64,000 bases of DNA from Robiginitomaculum sp. (lineage in GTDB: Bacteria; Pseudomonadota; Alphaproteobacteria; Caulobacterales; Maricaulaceae), in contig JAUZSF010000018.1 in assembly GCA_030949705.1 (NCBI GenBank), positions 62,001-126,000 of the forward strand. The letters are read 5' to 3'. Shown here one piece after another: positions 6,717-16,286 of the stretch. The translations under genes and the position numbers were made by a program. The notes beneath the pieces were generated by a model. It ran no database searches and was not told the DNA's origin. It worked only from the letters and a program-made list of their open reading frames with translations. Each line of letters begins with the position of its first letter. The stretch's first letter is position 1.

Positions 6717-8216
6717 TCACCCCATGGTGGGGATAATAAAGCTTTGATCCTCTACCGAGCCATCGGGCCAGCGCTGGGTGATGGTTTTGATCTTGGTCCA
6801 GAACCGTACGCCTTCGGGGCCATGCTGGTTCACATCGGCAAAGGCCGAGCGCTTCCAGCCGCCAAAGGTGTGATAGGCCACCGGCACCGGGATCGGCACA
6901 TTAATGCCAACCATGCCGACCTGTACCTTGGCGGCAAATTCACGGGCCGCCAGCCCATTGCGGGTAAAGATGGCCACGCCATTGCCGTATTGATGGTTGG
7001 AGGGCAGCGCCGCGGCTTCCTCCAGCGTTTCGGCGCGCACCACCTGCAATACCGGGCCAAAAATCTCGTCCTGATAGGATTTCATACCGGCGGTGACATT
7101 GTCGAACAAAGTCGGTCCGACAAAAAAGCCGCCTTCCTGACCCGGCACGGTCAGACCACGTCCATCGATCAGTAATTTGCCGCCTTCGTCCTCGCACATC
7201 TTTATATAGTTCTCGATCCGGGCCTTGTGCGCTGCGGTAACCACCGGTCCATAATGCGCCGTGGCATCGGTGGAGACACCGACTTTCAGCTTTTTGATCT
7301 CAGGGGTGATGCGCGCAATAAACTCATCAGCCGTAGCCTTGCCCACTGGCACCGCCACGGGCAGAGCCATACAGCGCTCCCCGGCCGAGCCAAAGGCCGA
7401 GCCCAGAAAGTCGCGCACCACCTGATCCATATCGGCGTCCGGCATAATAATGCCGTGGTTTTTGGCCCCAGCCATGGCCTGCACCCGTTTGCCGTTTGCC
7501 GCGCCGGTTTGATAAACATAGTGCGCAATATCAGAGGAGCCAACAAAGCTGATGGCGCGTACATCGGGATGCGTTAGCAGGGCATCCACCGCCTCTTTAT
7601 CACCATTGACCACATTCAAAACCCCCGCCGGTGCGCCAGCCTCGAGGAATAGTTCTGCCAGCCTCAAAGGCACGGACGGATCTTTTTCGGAAGGTTTCAA
7701 AATAAAAGTATTGCCGCACGCAATGGCCACGCCAAACATCCACATGGGGATCATGGCCGGAAAGTTGAACGGGGTAATGCCGGCGACCACGCCCAAGGGC
7801 TGGCGCATGGAATAAACATCAATGCCGGGGCCGGCCCCTTCGGTATATTCGCCCTTTTGAAGGTGCGGAATACCACAGGCAAATTCGATCACTTCCATAC
7901 CGCGCTGTACATCGCCGCGCGAATCGGCAACCACCTTGCCGTGCTCGGCCGAAAGCAGTTCGGCCAGTTCGTCCAAATGTTCTTCCAGCAGAGTTTTGAA
8001 GCGGAACATCACCCGCGCCCGGCGTTGGGGGTTCATCGCCGACCAGGCCGGAAAGGCGGCTTGCGCCGCGGCTACGGCGGCACCCATTTCGTCTACCGAG
8101 GCCAAAGGCGTCTTGGCCTGTACTGCCCCGGTATTGGGATCAAACACATCGGAAAACCGGCCGGATTTGCCGGATACGGTTTCACCATTGATAAAGTGAT
8201 TTAGCTCGCGAGTCAT
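6717..8216 (-). CDS. mmsA: CoA-acylating methylmalonate-semialdehyde dehydrogenase
   Basis: This enzyme converts methylmalonate semialdehyde to propionyl-CoA (and malonate semialdehyde to acetyl-CoA) with NAD+ and CoA, in valine and myo-inositol degradation. The 499-residue length is typical. Visible features are the ALDH substrate/cofactor segment GITPFNFPAMIPMWMF, NAD-binding ISFVGSS, and the catalytic cysteine in SAGERCMALP (about residue 285). The MmsA/IolA subgroup signature at the C-terminus (FWTKIKTITQRWP) separates it from other aldehyde dehydrogenases. The start at 8216 (MTRELNHFING) has AGGA about 8 nt upstream; the open frame continues to 8291. It is monocistronic here. Confidence 0.95.
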   Translation of the reverse strand: MTRELNHFINGETVSGKSGRFSDVFDPNTGAVQAKTPLASVDEMGAAVAAAQAAFPAWSAMNPQRRARVMFRFKTLLEEHLDELAELLSAEHGKVVADSRGDVQRGMEVIEFACGIPHLQKGEYTEGAGPGIDVYSMRQPLGVVAGITPFNFPAMIPMWMFGVAIACGNTFILKPSEKDPSVPLRLAELFLEAGAPAGVLNVVNGDKEAVDALLTHPDVRAISFVGSSDIAHYVYQTGAANGKRVQAMAGAKNHGIIMPDADMDQVVRDFLGSAFGSAGERCMALPVAVPVGKATADEFIARITPEIKKLKVGVSTDATAHYGPVVTAAHKARIENYIKMCEDEGGKLLIDGRGLTVPGQEGGFFVGPTLFDNVTAGMKSYQDEIFGPVLQVVRAETLEEAAALPSNHQYGNGVAIFTRNGLAAREFAAKVQVGMVGINVPIPVPVAYHTFGGWKRSAFADVNQHGPEGVRFWTKIKTITQRWPDGSVEDQSFIIPTMG

Positions 8217-8428
8217 GATGGAATTCCTTGCATCTTTGGACACCTCTTCATGGGGACCCTTCACCTGGCGTGATACGCTGTGCAATCGCAAAGGTCCAGA
8301 TGAGATGACGCGACCAATTGCCCAACGTCACAGACATTTTTTTCACATGTGCATTTACCACAAAAATATGATAGTAATTCTCCCCAGAGGGCAAAATCAT
8401 GCAAGCCAAACCTTGGGGGGACGGCTAA

Positions 8429-10882
8429 ATGACACAGGCAGCACGGCCTTTGGCCACCTATTTCTTACTAGCACTTTTACTGGCCATAACGCCTGTGTTT
8501 GCCCGCGCACAGACACCCGAAGAAACCCAGGCTGCCGCCGAGTTGAAAGCCGCCGAGGCCAAGGTGGCTGCCGCCCAATCTGCCTATGATGCCGCCAACC
8601 AGAAAGCCGGGGCCGCCATCAAGGCCTATGAGGCCGCACGCGACAAGGCCCGGGCCCAAGCCGCCAAAGTGGCTCGCCTGCGCGAAAGTCTGCAGGCCGC
8701 CAAGGCACAATACCGCCGCACCGCGCCACATATTCGTTCAGAACTGGAACGCTGGAAAAAAGAGCTGGAGAACCGCCAGAACAATGGCCAGAGCGCCGAC
8801 AAGATTGCGGAGGCACAACGCTATGTCACCGCCCATGAAAACTGGTTGCGGCGGCGCCTGAAAAAGTCATCGGAACGGTCCATTGTTAAAATACGCGCTG
8901 CCCGGCTGAAGACCGCCATGCAGGATCTGGATACCTTGACGGCAAAAAAGAAAGCCATATCCGACAAAGGCGTGGTGCGATTGAAAGAACGCGATGCGGC
9001 CATGGCGGCGCTGGCCACCGCCCGATCGGATCTGGACCGTTTGCGCAAGGAGATAGATAAAAAACTTGCCCGCAGCGAGCCACCGTTTTTACAGACCGTA
9101 CAGGTGCGCAGCCCCGGCGGAAAATTGCTCTATGACGCAAAATGGGTGCCCGCCGAAGAGAAACTGGAACAGGAACTGCGCCTGACCGAATATCTGGTCA
9201 AGGACCTCAGCGGGGTTTTGGCCAAACGCAAAAAACGCATTGATGACTGGATCGAGCTAACCCTCAGCGCACAGAAACGGGCGCAAAAAAAGCTTGATCA
9301 TTACCTGGCCTATGTTGGCGGCGAGGGAATCGGCTTTCTGGGCGGTGGCACCGGCACATGGCTGACCATCGGGGTCGAATTGCTGGATGCCGGCGTTACG
9401 GTTTTCAGGGACTGGAAGACATTTGGTCCATACGCCGTCGCCATTGAGGCGGCCTTTCAGGTCAAGGATGCCCTGACCCGTGATGGCAAGAAATACCCGC
9501 AATGGGATGTTGCCGCCTTGCCAGGCATTGCCAATTCAGGCAGCCAGCCAACCCCCGCGGAGGCGGCCATGGACGGGGCCAGCGGCAATGCCAACAGCAC
9601 CGCGCAGAAAAACGCCCTGAAAAACTCTCTCAAAGCCATTGTTCGCCAAGAAGGCAAGGCCCTGGCCAGTGTGAATTATATGAAATCGCTGGCCGCACGC
9701 CATAAACGCGGTGTGGTGGCAATCGCCCTTAGCGATTCGGTGGTAAACGGCAGCGAACCGGTGTTGAAGGCCCTGCACACCGGCGCGGCGCGAGTAACCT
9801 CGCCCAGCCAGGTGATCCAGCAATTCTGGAAAAATCCATCGCGACTGGCAAGGAACTTCAAAAGCGAATTCCTTGATCCCGGCAATTGGAAAGATGTCGC
9901 CCGTGATTTGGTTCAAACTGCCCTGAAAGATGCCTTGATATCAGCCATAGACTCCGAACGGATTGCCCGCTGGACTGCCTATATGGTGGTGGATGCAGAG
10001 CGCAACTATCTGGTCAGCCAGTTAAAAGCCGAAGGCGCAATGCGCCGTAATGATCAACAGCTCTTGCAAAGCATTCTGGATCGACAAGAGGAATTACGCC
10101 AGGAAATCCTGACCGCCAAAAAGGCTCGCACACTGGAAATCAAGGTCAACAAAACCCTGAAGGGTAAGGGGCAGTTCAAACTGAAACTTGGTTTCAATCG
10201 CCCGGTAAACCTGCAATCGGTTCAGGTGGGCAGCAAGGAAGCAAAAGAGACCGCCGGAAAAACCGGCAAGGCCATAGAGGTGCGTTTTGATCTGGTCGAT
10301 CTGCCTGACCCGGCCAAACTTTCCGTTCAGGCAGTACACCCCGTGGTATCCACGCGGGTATTGGATGATCCCGCCAGTCGGGCGATTTGGAACCCGTTTT
10401 CTCATCGCTTTAGCGGCTATGAAAGCGGGCCCGACACCAATCACAAATTCAGAACCCGGCCCATTAAAGACGGCAAAGCCTACGCGATTATCCTCGATAC
10501 CTCGGGATCCATGGACGACAATAATCGCATTGGACAGGCCAAAAGTGCCCTGCAATCCCTGCTGGCCAGCAAGACCATCAAAAAGAAAGATACGGTGGCG
10601 CTTTATACATTTGTCGGGTGTGGCATCGCCAACCCCGTGCCGTTCACATCCAATAAAAAGCAGGTTTCAGAGGCCATTAATAACGCCTCGACTGGGGCAT
10701 CAACGCCATTGGCCGCCGGTATCTTAACCGGTGCCCGCGCCCTGTTTGAAGAGGGACGACGCAAAGAAGGCGTTCTGGTTGTGGTTACCGATGGCGAAGA
10801 AAGTTGTGACGGCAACCCGGCGGCAGCGCTGATGGCCGCACGCAAAATGGCCGATGCTATCAAGATACGAAAGGAGCGCTGA
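8429..10882 (+). CDS. Secreted coiled-coil protein with truncated C-terminal vWA domain
   Basis: An 817-residue protein. Signal peptide at residues 1-28 (cleavage near FARAQ), then long alanine/lysine-rich coiled coils (about 30-220), a glycine-rich hydrophobic patch near 300, a middle region without recognised fold, and a von Willebrand factor A domain from about residue 685. The MIDAS motif DTSGSM (Asp690), the later STPLAAG threonine and TDGEESCDG are all present, so metal binding is plausible. The protein stops 26 residues after TDG, before the last beta-strands and helix that complete a vWA fold. A matching C-terminal portion appears near the end of the next gene. The stop TGA overlaps the next ATG (TGATG), and its last codons supply that gene's GGAG ribosome-binding site, so the two are translationally coupled. 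Confidence 0.85.
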   Translation: MTQAARPLATYFLLALLLAITPVFARAQTPEETQAAAELKAAEAKVAAAQSAYDAANQKAGAAIKAYEAARDKARAQAAKVARLRESLQAAKAQYRRTAPHIRSELERWKKELENRQNNGQSADKIAEAQRYVTAHENWLRRRLKKSSERSIVKIRAARLKTAMQDLDTLTAKKKAISDKGVVRLKERDAAMAALATARSDLDRLRKEIDKKLARSEPPFLQTVQVRSPGGKLLYDAKWVPAEEKLEQELRLTEYLVKDLSGVLAKRKKRIDDWIELTLSAQKRAQKKLDHYLAYVGGEGIGFLGGGTGTWLTIGVELLDAGVTVFRDWKTFGPYAVAIEAAFQVKDALTRDGKKYPQWDVAALPGIANSGSQPTPAEAAMDGASGNANSTAQKNALKNSLKAIVRQEGKALASVNYMKSLAARHKRGVVAIALSDSVVNGSEPVLKALHTGAARVTSPSQVIQQFWKNPSRLARNFKSEFLDPGNWKDVARDLVQTALKDALISAIDSERIARWTAYMVVDAERNYLVSQLKAEGAMRRNDQQLLQSILDRQEELRQEILTAKKARTLEIKVNKTLKGKGQFKLKLGFNRPVNLQSVQVGSKEAKETAGKTGKAIEVRFDLVDLPDPAKLSVQAVHPVVSTRVLDDPASRAIWNPFSHRFSGYESGPDTNHKFRTRPIKDGKAYAIILDTSGSMDDNNRIGQAKSALQSLLASKTIKKKDTVALYTFVGCGIANPVPFTSNKKQVSEAINNASTGASTPLAAGILTGARALFEEGRRKEGVLVVVTDGEESCDGNPAAALMAARKMADAIKIRKER

Positions 10883-12546
10883 TGCAAGGCATAAGAAACA
10901 TCTTGTCTCTCATGTTCCTGTGCGCCATGGCGGCGCCCGCCATGGGACAAGACACCGATAAAACGGCCTCCAACGCCCAAAACAATGACCCGCGGGAAAA
11001 TATCGCTTTTGCCGATATGGAAGCAGTGACGCCAGGCACGGTCCTGGTGACCCTGTTTCCCGCTGCGGACCAGGATGAAATTGCCTTGCAAATGGATGAA
11101 GAGGGCTATGTCTTTACATCCCTTGGCGATACCGCCGAAGATTTTAGCCTGTATGTAGAGATTTACGACCCGCTAGGGCGCATGATGGGAATTAATGCGG
11201 CGCGGATAGACTTTCCCGGCCGGGTGCGGCTGGTGGTGCGTGACCGTTGGAACGATTTCAGCAGCCCGGATCCCTTTCCCCTGGTCATAGAAACCAAGCC
11301 GGAAGTGGACCTGAATGAGCCCAATGATCAACCTGAACAGGCCTTTCCCCTCACCCTGGACGCGTGGAATGATGTCATTCTGTTGCCCGTTGGTGATGTT
11401 GATTATTTCTCTTTTGACGTGCCCGCCAAAGGCACCATCATTACCGACGTTCGCGATCCGCCCGTTGCCATTGCGGTACAGATTCGCCCCGCGGACACGC
11501 CTGATTTTTCGGATGGCTGGGCCGCTGCCGTTGAACCGGGCAAGCATTTTCTTAAAATCAAAGAACGCTGGGGCAGCGCAGCCTCTGAAAACTCCTTTCC
11601 CGTGCGATTGCGCTTTGTGCCTGACCCTCCCAGTACGCCAACCGAGCTCAGCCTGAGTCTGCCAGCCCAAGTCTGGCTGGCGCGTAGCGGCCTGTCACAA
11701 AAATTTATACTGAAAGTTCCGCAATTTGGCCTGTATACCATACGTCTGGATGGGCCGGTCCCCGATGGTGCAAAGATATTTGTGACCCCAGCGGACGATA
11801 CAGATACCGACGCCAGCCCCCAAAATGATGGGACAAAGCGCTTTGAAAAACATCTGGCCAAAGGGGTCTATGAAATCGACGTCCGCAGTGGATCAGAGGG
11901 GGCCAAGGCACCCTTTTATCTGATTGCCGAAGCCGAGGTTTCCACCGATACAAGCGAGCCAAACGATACGCCACAAAGCGCGCTGGCGCTAAAAACCGGG
12001 GAAGAAACACCGGTGACGCTCTATCCCTATACCGATTCCGACTGGATATCGCTGAAGGCCAAAGGCCGGGGCAATTTCTATTTGCGCGTTCAGGATCTAA
12101 ATCGGGACGACGGTATTACCGGCGGCATGATTGAGGTCTTTTTTCTGGATAAAGACGGTGAACGCAAACCCTTATCTGTGCGGCCAGGAGCCGGCTATGA
12201 TATTTTCGGCCCGATACCTGTAGATAAGAAAGACATAAAGATAGAGCTTAAAAACCGCGGCTATACGCGCTGGATACCCTTGATGGTAACGCCGGTTTTT
12301 ACGGCAGAGGGAGAAAAGGCGGACAGTGCCATTACGCTGATTGGCGTTGAACTGGACGAAAACCAGGCGCGTAATATGAAAGCCATGGCGATGAATGCGG
12401 GGGTTGATTTCGTTCTGGCGGAATCCGCCAGCGATCTGGGTCAACGCCTGAAGGAAGCCACCACGGCCAAACGACAATTCCCCTGGTGGTTGTGGGGACT
12501 GCTGGTTTTGATCGGGGCCGGATATTATTTTTGGCGACGCAAATAA
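10882..12546 (+). CDS. Membrane-anchored PPC-repeat protein ending in a vWA-tail-like segment
   Basis: A 554-residue protein with a signal peptide (residues 1-23, ending AMGQ), acidic linkers and at least two, probably three, pre-peptidase C-terminal-like beta domains. Two of them begin EPNDQPEQAF (about residue 145) and EPNDTPQSAL (about 359) and contain VGDVDYFSFDVPAKG and YTDSDWISLKAKG. From about residue 484 the sequence ITLIGVELDENQARNMKAMA, followed by GVDFVLAESASDLGQRL, resembles the final strand and helix of a vWA domain. A last transmembrane helix (WWLWGLLVLIGAGYYF) and RRK end the chain, so the domains face the periplasm. It overlaps the upstream vWA gene by one base. The role is unknown; PPC and vWA domains both mediate extracytoplasmic protein contacts. 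Confidence 0.82.
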   Translation: MQGIRNILSLMFLCAMAAPAMGQDTDKTASNAQNNDPRENIAFADMEAVTPGTVLVTLFPAADQDEIALQMDEEGYVFTSLGDTAEDFSLYVEIYDPLGRMMGINAARIDFPGRVRLVVRDRWNDFSSPDPFPLVIETKPEVDLNEPNDQPEQAFPLTLDAWNDVILLPVGDVDYFSFDVPAKGTIITDVRDPPVAIAVQIRPADTPDFSDGWAAAVEPGKHFLKIKERWGSAASENSFPVRLRFVPDPPSTPTELSLSLPAQVWLARSGLSQKFILKVPQFGLYTIRLDGPVPDGAKIFVTPADDTDTDASPQNDGTKRFEKHLAKGVYEIDVRSGSEGAKAPFYLIAEAEVSTDTSEPNDTPQSALALKTGEETPVTLYPYTDSDWISLKAKGRGNFYLRVQDLNRDDGITGGMIEVFFLDKDGERKPLSVRPGAGYDIFGPIPVDKKDIKIELKNRGYTRWIPLMVTPVFTAEGEKADSAITLIGVELDENQARNMKAMAMNAGVDFVLAESASDLGQRLKEATTAKRQFPWWLWGLLVLIGAGYYFWRRK

Positions 12547-12567
12547 ACCCGGTAACCAACCAGCAAT

Positions 12568-13056
12568 TCATATTTCTCTGGAATCAAACAGCGCGGCCAG
12601 CCGGGGGCCTTGCTCCCGGATATCAAAGGCCGCGGCCCAGCCGGTTTTGAACTGGCCGTTCAGCAGACGAGCCGACGGGCCGTCATGATCGAACCCTTCG
12701 TCCAGTAATTGATGTGCCAATATGGCAATGCCGGGATTATGGCCAATCAGGGCCAGCGTCTGACCGTCTTTTCCCTGCTGGTGGAACACCTCGTCCAGGG
12801 TTTTGGGTGAGGCCAGATACAGTTTTTCTTCGACTATGGCGGGGCAGGTTTCCATGGCCATGGCCTGCCAGCTATCCAGCGTGCGTTGGGCGCTGGAGAC
12901 GATGGCCAGATCCGGCACCCAGTTTTCCCGCCGCAATATGTCGCCAAGCCGGTGCGCGTGTGCCTGTCCCTTTGCGGAAAGCGGGCGTCCATGGTCCCCC
13001 GGTTCGCGCCCAAAAGCGGCTGCTTTGGCGTGACGGATAAGGAGGAGGCGCTGCAT
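12568..13056 (-). CDS. SixA-type phosphohistidine phosphatase
   Basis: A histidine-phosphatase-superfamily protein of 162 residues. The catalytic RHA-type motif is at the N-terminus (LLLIRHAKA, His about residue 8), the second arginine is in SSAQRTLDS and the second histidine in LIGHNPGI. SixA in E. coli dephosphorylates phosphohistidine proteins such as ArcB or NPr. The start at 13056 (MQRLLLIRHAK) gives the family's usual N-terminus; the frame is open to 13134, but this would overlap the divergent gene. The Shine-Dalgarno sequence is weak. It converges with the PPC-protein gene, 21 bp apart. Confidence 0.88.
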   Translation of the reverse strand: MQRLLLIRHAKAAAFGREPGDHGRPLSAKGQAHAHRLGDILRRENWVPDLAIVSSAQRTLDSWQAMAMETCPAIVEEKLYLASPKTLDEVFHQQGKDGQTLALIGHNPGIAILAHQLLDEGFDHDGPSARLLNGQFKTGWAAAFDIREQGPRLAALFDSREI

Positions 13057-13093
13057 GATTTGACCCGAATCAGATGGATGGTTACCGTCCATT

Positions 13094-14674
13094 ATGCGCT
13101 TTTTTATCTTCTTTGCTGCGGTGTCGCTATTCATAGCATCGCTTCAGTTTGCGTGGTTATCACCATATTTTTATGTGAGCGCATTTTTATTTGGCATTTT
13201 AGTGCTCTATGGCATTTTTGATCTAACCCAGCGCCGCCATGCCTTGTGGCGCAATTACCCCATTGTTGGCCGCGCCCGCTGGTTACTGGAATTTGTGCGC
13301 CCGTATTTGCGCCAATATCTGGTCGAGAGCGACACCGATGGCATGCCCTATAATCGCGAACAGCGCAGCCTGGTCTATCGCCGTGCCAAAAACGTAGTCA
13401 GCGTCGAACCCTTTGGCAGCCATCTCAACTTTGATGAAAACCGCTATGAATGGCTGAACCATTCCGTGGCAGCGCGCCAGGCCGAACACAAGGATTTGCG
13501 TGTGGATGTCGGCGGGCCAGGCTGCAAGCAACCCTATTCGGCCAGTGTATTTAACATTTCCGCCATGAGCTTTGGGGCCCTGGGCGCCCATGCCATCGAG
13601 GCCCTGAACCGCGGCGCGGCGGCGGGCGGGTTTTATCATGATACCGGCGAGGGCGCGATCAGCCCCTATCACCGCATGGGCGGCGATCTGGTGTGGGAAC
13701 TGGGCACCGGCTATTTTGGTTGTCGGGCCAAAGACGGTGGGTTCGATCCAGAAAAATTCAAGGATACGGCAGCCTTTGAGGCGGTCAAAATGATCGAAAT
13801 CAAGCTCAGCCAGGGGGCCAAACCCGGCCATGGCGGCGTCCTGCCCGGGGCCAAGGTTACCCGCGAGATTGCCCAGACCCGCGGCATACCCGAAGGCGTC
13901 ACCTGTGAATCGCCGCCCTTTCACCGGGCCTTTTCCACCCCTCTTGGCCTGATGGAGTTTATCGCAGATTTGCGGGATCTTTCCGGCGGCAAACCGGTGG
14001 GGTTCAAACTGTGTATTGGTCATCGCTGGGAATTTCTGGCCATGATCAAGGCCATGCTGCAAACCGGCATTCGCCCGGATTTTATTGTCATTGATGGCGC
14101 CGAAGGCGGCACGGGGGCTGCCCCGGTGGAGTTTCAGGACCATATTGGCGTGCCCTTGCGCGAAGGCATTATCTTTGCCCGCAATGCCCTGGTGGGGGCG
14201 GGCCTGAAAGAGGAAATTCGGATTGGGGCGTCCGGCAAGATGATCTCGGCCTTTGGCCTGGCCTCCTCCATGGCCATGGGGGCCGACTGGTGCAATGCGG
14301 CGCGCGGTTTCATGTTTGCGCTGGGCTGTGTGCAATCGCTGAATTGTCATACCAATCGCTGTCCGACCGGCATTGCCACACAAGACAATCTCCTGCAACG
14401 CGGTCTGGTGGTGGATCACAAGGCGGTGCGGGTCACCAATTATCACCGCAATACCATCCATGCCCTGGGCGAAGTGGTGGCCGCGGCAGGTCTGTCGCAC
14501 CCATCCGAACTCAGACCCTGTCATCTTTATCACCGCCTCAGCGCCACCGAGGCACGCCCCGCCAATGAAGTTTATGACTTTCTGGCCCGTGGTGTTTTGC
14601 TGGATGATCCGGACAGCACGTATCTCGCCTCTTCCTGGGCCAGCGCCAGTGCCGAAACTTTTGTCTCGGTATAA
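13094..14674 (+). CDS. FMN-binding glutamate synthase family protein, membrane-anchored
   Basis: This 526-residue protein has two hydrophobic helices at the N-terminus (residues 1-40) and then a GltB-type FMN-binding TIM barrel. Typical segments are the IDGAEGGTGAAPVEF phosphate/FMN site and a cysteine cluster ALGCVQSLNCHTNRCPTGIA, which in glutamate synthase ligates a [3Fe-4S] centre. The glutaminase domain is absent. Stand-alone proteins of this type (YerD-like) are thought to be redox enzymes with unknown substrates. Start at 13094 is the first ATG; no strong Shine-Dalgarno sequence is visible. It is divergent from the SixA gene. Confidence 0.9.
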   Translation: MRFFIFFAAVSLFIASLQFAWLSPYFYVSAFLFGILVLYGIFDLTQRRHALWRNYPIVGRARWLLEFVRPYLRQYLVESDTDGMPYNREQRSLVYRRAKNVVSVEPFGSHLNFDENRYEWLNHSVAARQAEHKDLRVDVGGPGCKQPYSASVFNISAMSFGALGAHAIEALNRGAAAGGFYHDTGEGAISPYHRMGGDLVWELGTGYFGCRAKDGGFDPEKFKDTAAFEAVKMIEIKLSQGAKPGHGGVLPGAKVTREIAQTRGIPEGVTCESPPFHRAFSTPLGLMEFIADLRDLSGGKPVGFKLCIGHRWEFLAMIKAMLQTGIRPDFIVIDGAEGGTGAAPVEFQDHIGVPLREGIIFARNALVGAGLKEEIRIGASGKMISAFGLASSMAMGADWCNAARGFMFALGCVQSLNCHTNRCPTGIATQDNLLQRGLVVDHKAVRVTNYHRNTIHALGEVVAAAGLSHPSELRPCHLYHRLSATEARPANEVYDFLARGVLLDDPDSTYLASSWASASAETFVSV

Positions 14675-14751
14675 AAGACAAATTCAATTAAATGTCATTT
14701 GGAATGTGGCGCGTTTTGTCGTTCACTGTCCCCAGCAAAAAGGGGATCATC

Positions 14752-15525
14752 ATGTGGTTAAGAAAGCTTGGGTTAGTCGTACTGGCCATCGGTGCCATGA
14801 TCATGGCACCCGCATGGGCAGACGATGCCATACCGGCAAAAGCCGTCCACTTTAAGGCTGCCGATGGCGTTACCGTTTATGCGGATGAATATCTGGCCAA
14901 AACCGGCAAGAGCGCGCCGCTGGTCATTCTGTTTCATCAGGCCGGTTCCAATGCCCGCGGCGAATATGGCCCCATCATCCCGCGCCTGACCGGGCTGGGC
15001 CTGAGTGTTCTGGCCGTGGATCAGCGTTCGGGCGGTTCGTATTTCGGGGCGGAAAACCGCACTGTTAATGCTTTGGGCCACAGCACCAAATACTGTGACG
15101 CCTATCCCGATATGGAGGCCGCCCTTGCCTATGCCATTCAGAATGATTTTACCGGCCCGCGCTTTGCCTGGGGCAGTTCCTATAGCGCGGCGCTGGTTTT
15201 AAAACTTGGCGGCGATCACAAGAATGATCTTACTGCCGTGCTGGCCTTTTCACCGGCGGCGGGTGGGGCCATGGGGGCCTGTAATGCCAATCACTATCTG
15301 GACAGTGTGGCGGTACCAGTACTGGCACTTAGTCCACGTTCCGAAATGGCGGGCCGCCAGGCGCAATTTGCACGGTTGAAGGAACGGGGCTATCAAACCT
15401 TTGTGGCCGAAGACGGCGTGCATGGTTCTTCCATGCTGGTAAAGGCACGCACCCATGCAGATACCAGCGCCACCTGGGATACGGTTATCGGCTTTTTGGA
15501 ACTTCACGGGGCAGAATATAAATGA
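14752..15525 (+). CDS. Secreted alpha/beta hydrolase, dienelactone-hydrolase-like
   Basis: A 257-residue exported hydrolase. Signal peptide residues 1-23 (ends APAWA). The oxyanion segment is LVILFHQAGSN, the probable nucleophile lies in WGSSYSAAL, and the histidine is in EDGVHGSSML. The acidic residue is less certain. The substrate is unknown. The start at 14752 follows an AAGGGG ribosome-binding site by 6 nt and puts the signal peptide at the N-terminus; the longer open frame from 14692 would bury it. The stop codon overlaps the ATG of the next gene (ATGA), so the two form an operon. Confidence 0.82.
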   Translation: MWLRKLGLVVLAIGAMIMAPAWADDAIPAKAVHFKAADGVTVYADEYLAKTGKSAPLVILFHQAGSNARGEYGPIIPRLTGLGLSVLAVDQRSGGSYFGAENRTVNALGHSTKYCDAYPDMEAALAYAIQNDFTGPRFAWGSSYSAALVLKLGGDHKNDLTAVLAFSPAAGGAMGACNANHYLDSVAVPVLALSPRSEMAGRQAQFARLKERGYQTFVAEDGVHGSSMLVKARTHADTSATWDTVIGFLELHGAEYK

Positions 15526-16169
15526 GTATGCAGTTTGATCTTTTCTGGTCGTTTCGTTCACCCTATTCCTATCTGGCGGCCCCCAAACTTTTGCAAATGA
15601 CAAAGGATTATGATCTGGTTTGTCATTTCCGCCCGGTTTATCCGCTGGCCGTGCGGGTGGAGGGGTTTTTCAAATCTGTCAATCCACTCTGGCCCGGCTA
15701 TCTGATCCAGGACGTGCCGCGCGAGGCCGAACGTCTGGGCCTGCCTATCCACTGGCCCGACCCGGACCCGATTGTACAGGATTTTTCCACCATGGAGGTG
15801 GCCAAAGACCAACCCTATATCACCCGTCTGACCCGCCTTGGCGCGGCGGCGGAACGATCCGGCAAGGGCCTGGCCTTTGCCACCACAGTCAGCGCCCGCC
15901 TCTGGGGCGGCGTCAAGGATTGGGACAAGGGCAGTGTGTTGGCCGAAGCCGCCACCGAGGCCGGGCTGGACCTGCAAACTCTTGAGGAGATCATTGATCA
16001 GGACGCCGATGCGCTGGATGCGCAGATCGAACAGAACGAAGCCGACCAGACCAAGGCCGGGCATTGGGGGGTTCCCCTGATGGCTTTTGAAGGCGAGCCG
16101 TTCTTTGGACAGGACCGCATCGATACACTGTTATGGCGGCTGCAACAAAAGGGCCTCAAGAGGCGTTGA
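15522..16169 (+). CDS. 2-hydroxychromene-2-carboxylate isomerase/DsbA-like family protein
   Basis: A 215-residue thioredoxin-fold protein of the HCCA isomerase (kappa-class GST-like) family. It begins FDLFWSFRSPYSYLAAPKL, where Ser replaces the DsbA cysteine, as is usual in HCCA isomerases that use glutathione. The family's C-terminal signature is GHWGVPLMAFEGEPFFGQDR. Known members isomerise a naphthalene-pathway intermediate, but many genomes carry paralogues without that pathway and no aromatic degradation genes are near. Start overlaps the hydrolase stop by 4 nt. Confidence 0.88.
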   Translation: MSMQFDLFWSFRSPYSYLAAPKLLQMTKDYDLVCHFRPVYPLAVRVEGFFKSVNPLWPGYLIQDVPREAERLGLPIHWPDPDPIVQDFSTMEVAKDQPYITRLTRLGAAAERSGKGLAFATTVSARLWGGVKDWDKGSVLAEAATEAGLDLQTLEEIIDQDADALDAQIEQNEADQTKAGHWGVPLMAFEGEPFFGQDRIDTLLWRLQQKGLKRR

Positions 16170-16195
16170 TTTATTGAGTTTTCTCAAGATATACA
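16166..16195 (+). promoter_or_regulatory. Possible promoter of the S9 peptidase operon
   Basis: TTGATT (16166-16171) and TATACA (16190-16195) are 18 bp apart in an AT-rich 117-bp gap. A small palindrome TTGAG-tttt-CTCAA (16174-16187) lies in the spacer. A second -35-like TTGACA at 16225-16230 has no good -10 partner. Consensus match only. Confidence 0.3.
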
Positions 16196-16286
16196 TGTAC
16201 AGGATTTTTTCTTCTATACGATACTTGACAACACATGGAAATATTGAGAAATCACAGCTTTACGTAACAATAAACCGGGGTCTGGC

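Noticed and set aside
13283-14533. Long antisense frame of 416 codons opposite the GltB-like gene
   Set aside because: It mirrors codon bias of a GC-rich gene, has no recognisable domain, and the opposite strand encodes a clear FMN-binding family protein.
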